Shown here: piece after piece, positions 63,512 through 64,000 of the stretch
Layout: every line of letters begins with the position of its first letter
Position numbering within the stretch: the first letter of the stretch is position 1
NCBI RefSeq assembly: GCF_040327995.1
Contig: NZ_JBEPIJ010000006.1
Span: 124,001-188,000 of the forward strand
Direction: 5' to 3'
DNA length: 64,000 nucleotides
Origin: Solimonas thermocellulolyticum
GTDB lineage: Bacteria; Pseudomonadota; Gammaproteobacteria; Nevskiales; Nevskiaceae
Translations under genes and position numbers: made by a program
Notes under the pieces: model-generated
What the model saw: the letters and a program-made list of their open reading frames with translations, nothing else
What the model was told of the DNA's origin: nothing
The model's database searches: none

Positions 63512-64000
63512 GGTCTTTGCACTCCTGCCGCTTCGAGACAGGCATCGGCGATGTGCGCGGTGGCATCGGGCCACGCGACACGGCGCGCCGCCTCGCCCAT
63601 GCGCTGCAGGCGCAGGCGATCGCCGAGCAGTTCGCGCAGCAGCGCGGCGAGCTGCGTGGGCGTGGCCTCGCGCTCCGGCAGCAGCGCCGCGGCGCCGGCA
63701 TCGCGCAGATACTCCGCATTGCGCGTCTGGTGGTCGTCGACCGCGTGCGGATACGGCACCAGCACCGAGGCGACGCCGGCCGCGGCGAGTTCGGCGATCG
63801 TCGATGCGCCGGCGCGGCAGATCACCAGATCGGCCCAGCCCAGCGCGGCCGGCATGTCTTCGATGAAGGCTTCGACCGAGGCGTCCACGCCGCAGTCGGC
63901 GTAGGCGCGCCGCGCGACTTCCAGCGTGCGGCCGGCCTGGTGGCGCACGTCCGGGCGCTCGGCCGGCGTCAGCAGCGCCAGCGCGCGCGGCACCTGTTCG
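63508..64000 (-). CDS. murG: UDP-GlcNAc:lipid I transferase MurG, 3' part
   Basis: The frame is open to the window edge, so only the last 164 residues or so are seen. GRTLEVARRAYADCGVDASV, PAALGWADLVICRAGASTIA, ELAAAGVASVLVPYP and HQTRNAEYL are C-terminal-domain UDP-GlcNAc-binding blocks of MurG. The enzyme makes lipid II at the inner membrane. Its stop overlaps the murC start by 4 nt. Confidence 0.95.
   Translation of the reverse strand, partial: EQVPRALALLTPAERPDVRHQAGRTLEVARRAYADCGVDASVEAFIEDMPAALGWADLVICRAGASTIAELAAAGVASVLVPYPHAVDDHQTRNAEYLRDAGAAALLPEREATPTQLAALLRELLGDRLRLQRMGEAARRVAWPDATAHIADACLEAAGVQRP

Overview
The window is a GC-rich (by eye, well over 60 %), densely coded chromosomal segment of a gammaproteobacterium. 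The right-hand 18 kb carries the classical linked set coaE-zapD-yacG, then argJ-secA-M23 peptidase-dciA-lpxC-ftsZ-ftsA-ftsQ-ddlB-murB-murC-murG. That order, including a DUF721/DciA gene between lpxC and secA, is the one known from Pseudomonas and relatives. WS/DGAT wax-ester synthase, a TonB receptor of the type common in Xanthomonas-like bacteria, a CC0125/CC1285-type lipoprotein and a eukaryote-like P450 suggest a Nevskiales/Solimonadaceae- or Xanthomonadales-like organism. That placement is inference; there is no rRNA here to prove it.

Layout. 0-5 kb: end of nrdB, a small membrane protein, a wrecked dihydrouridine synthase gene (dusC-like pseudogene), two uncharacterised genes facing away from each other around a perfect dyad, and a metzincin-type lipoprotein protease. 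4.4-13.8 kb: hit and tex; divergently, a wax-ester synthase followed by a Tat/lipoprotein gluconate-dehydrogenase-subunit-3-like protein, a GMC oxidoreductase, a ThuA lipoprotein and an NTF2-fold protein that look like one oxidation operon. 13.9-24.8 kb: a cellulose operon, all on the minus strand, in the order bcsD, bcsR/P-like, bcsA, bcsB, bcsZ, bcsC, TPR protein. 24.8-42.4 kb: mixed housekeeping and accessory genes (lipoprotein, DUF3014, P450, cold-shock protein, slipin + NfeD, FemAB/GNAT-like, orphan fabH, large TonB receptor, thioesterase, dienelactone hydrolase, DUF4404, Lys-rich histone-like protein, MFS, alpha/beta hydrolase). 42.9-47.1 kb: lipoprotein, then a TetR regulator convergent with a pspA-small ORF-yiaAB operon, and an LpxH-like phosphoesterase. 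47.2-64 kb: coaE-zapD-yacG, Nudix-ThiE fusion, argJ, secA and the division/cell-wall cluster.

How the genes work together. In the dcw part, murG/murC, murC/murB, murB/ddlB and ddlB/ftsQ all overlap by 4 nt (ATGA), so precursor synthesis and divisome genes are translationally coupled; an AT-rich gap upstream of ftsZ with a TTGACA box probably adds a local promoter. The bcs genes are also tightly packed and would make, export and trim cellulose under c-di-GMP control (PilZ domain in BcsA). The most informative regulatory observation is a shared 15-bp inverted repeat, ATGrACA-n-TGTyCAT. It lies in the promoter of the TetR gene (44251-44265) and, as a perfect palindrome next to a consensus -35 box, in the promoter of the pspA operon (46114-46128). 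This predicts a self-regulated TetR circuit controlling a membrane-stress module. The TetR gene and nfeD also look leaderless, because their -10 boxes end 6-7 nt before the start codon.

No tRNA, rRNA, CRISPR array, insertion sequence or prophage was seen. Most calls rest on recognising protein families by eye; no database search was run.
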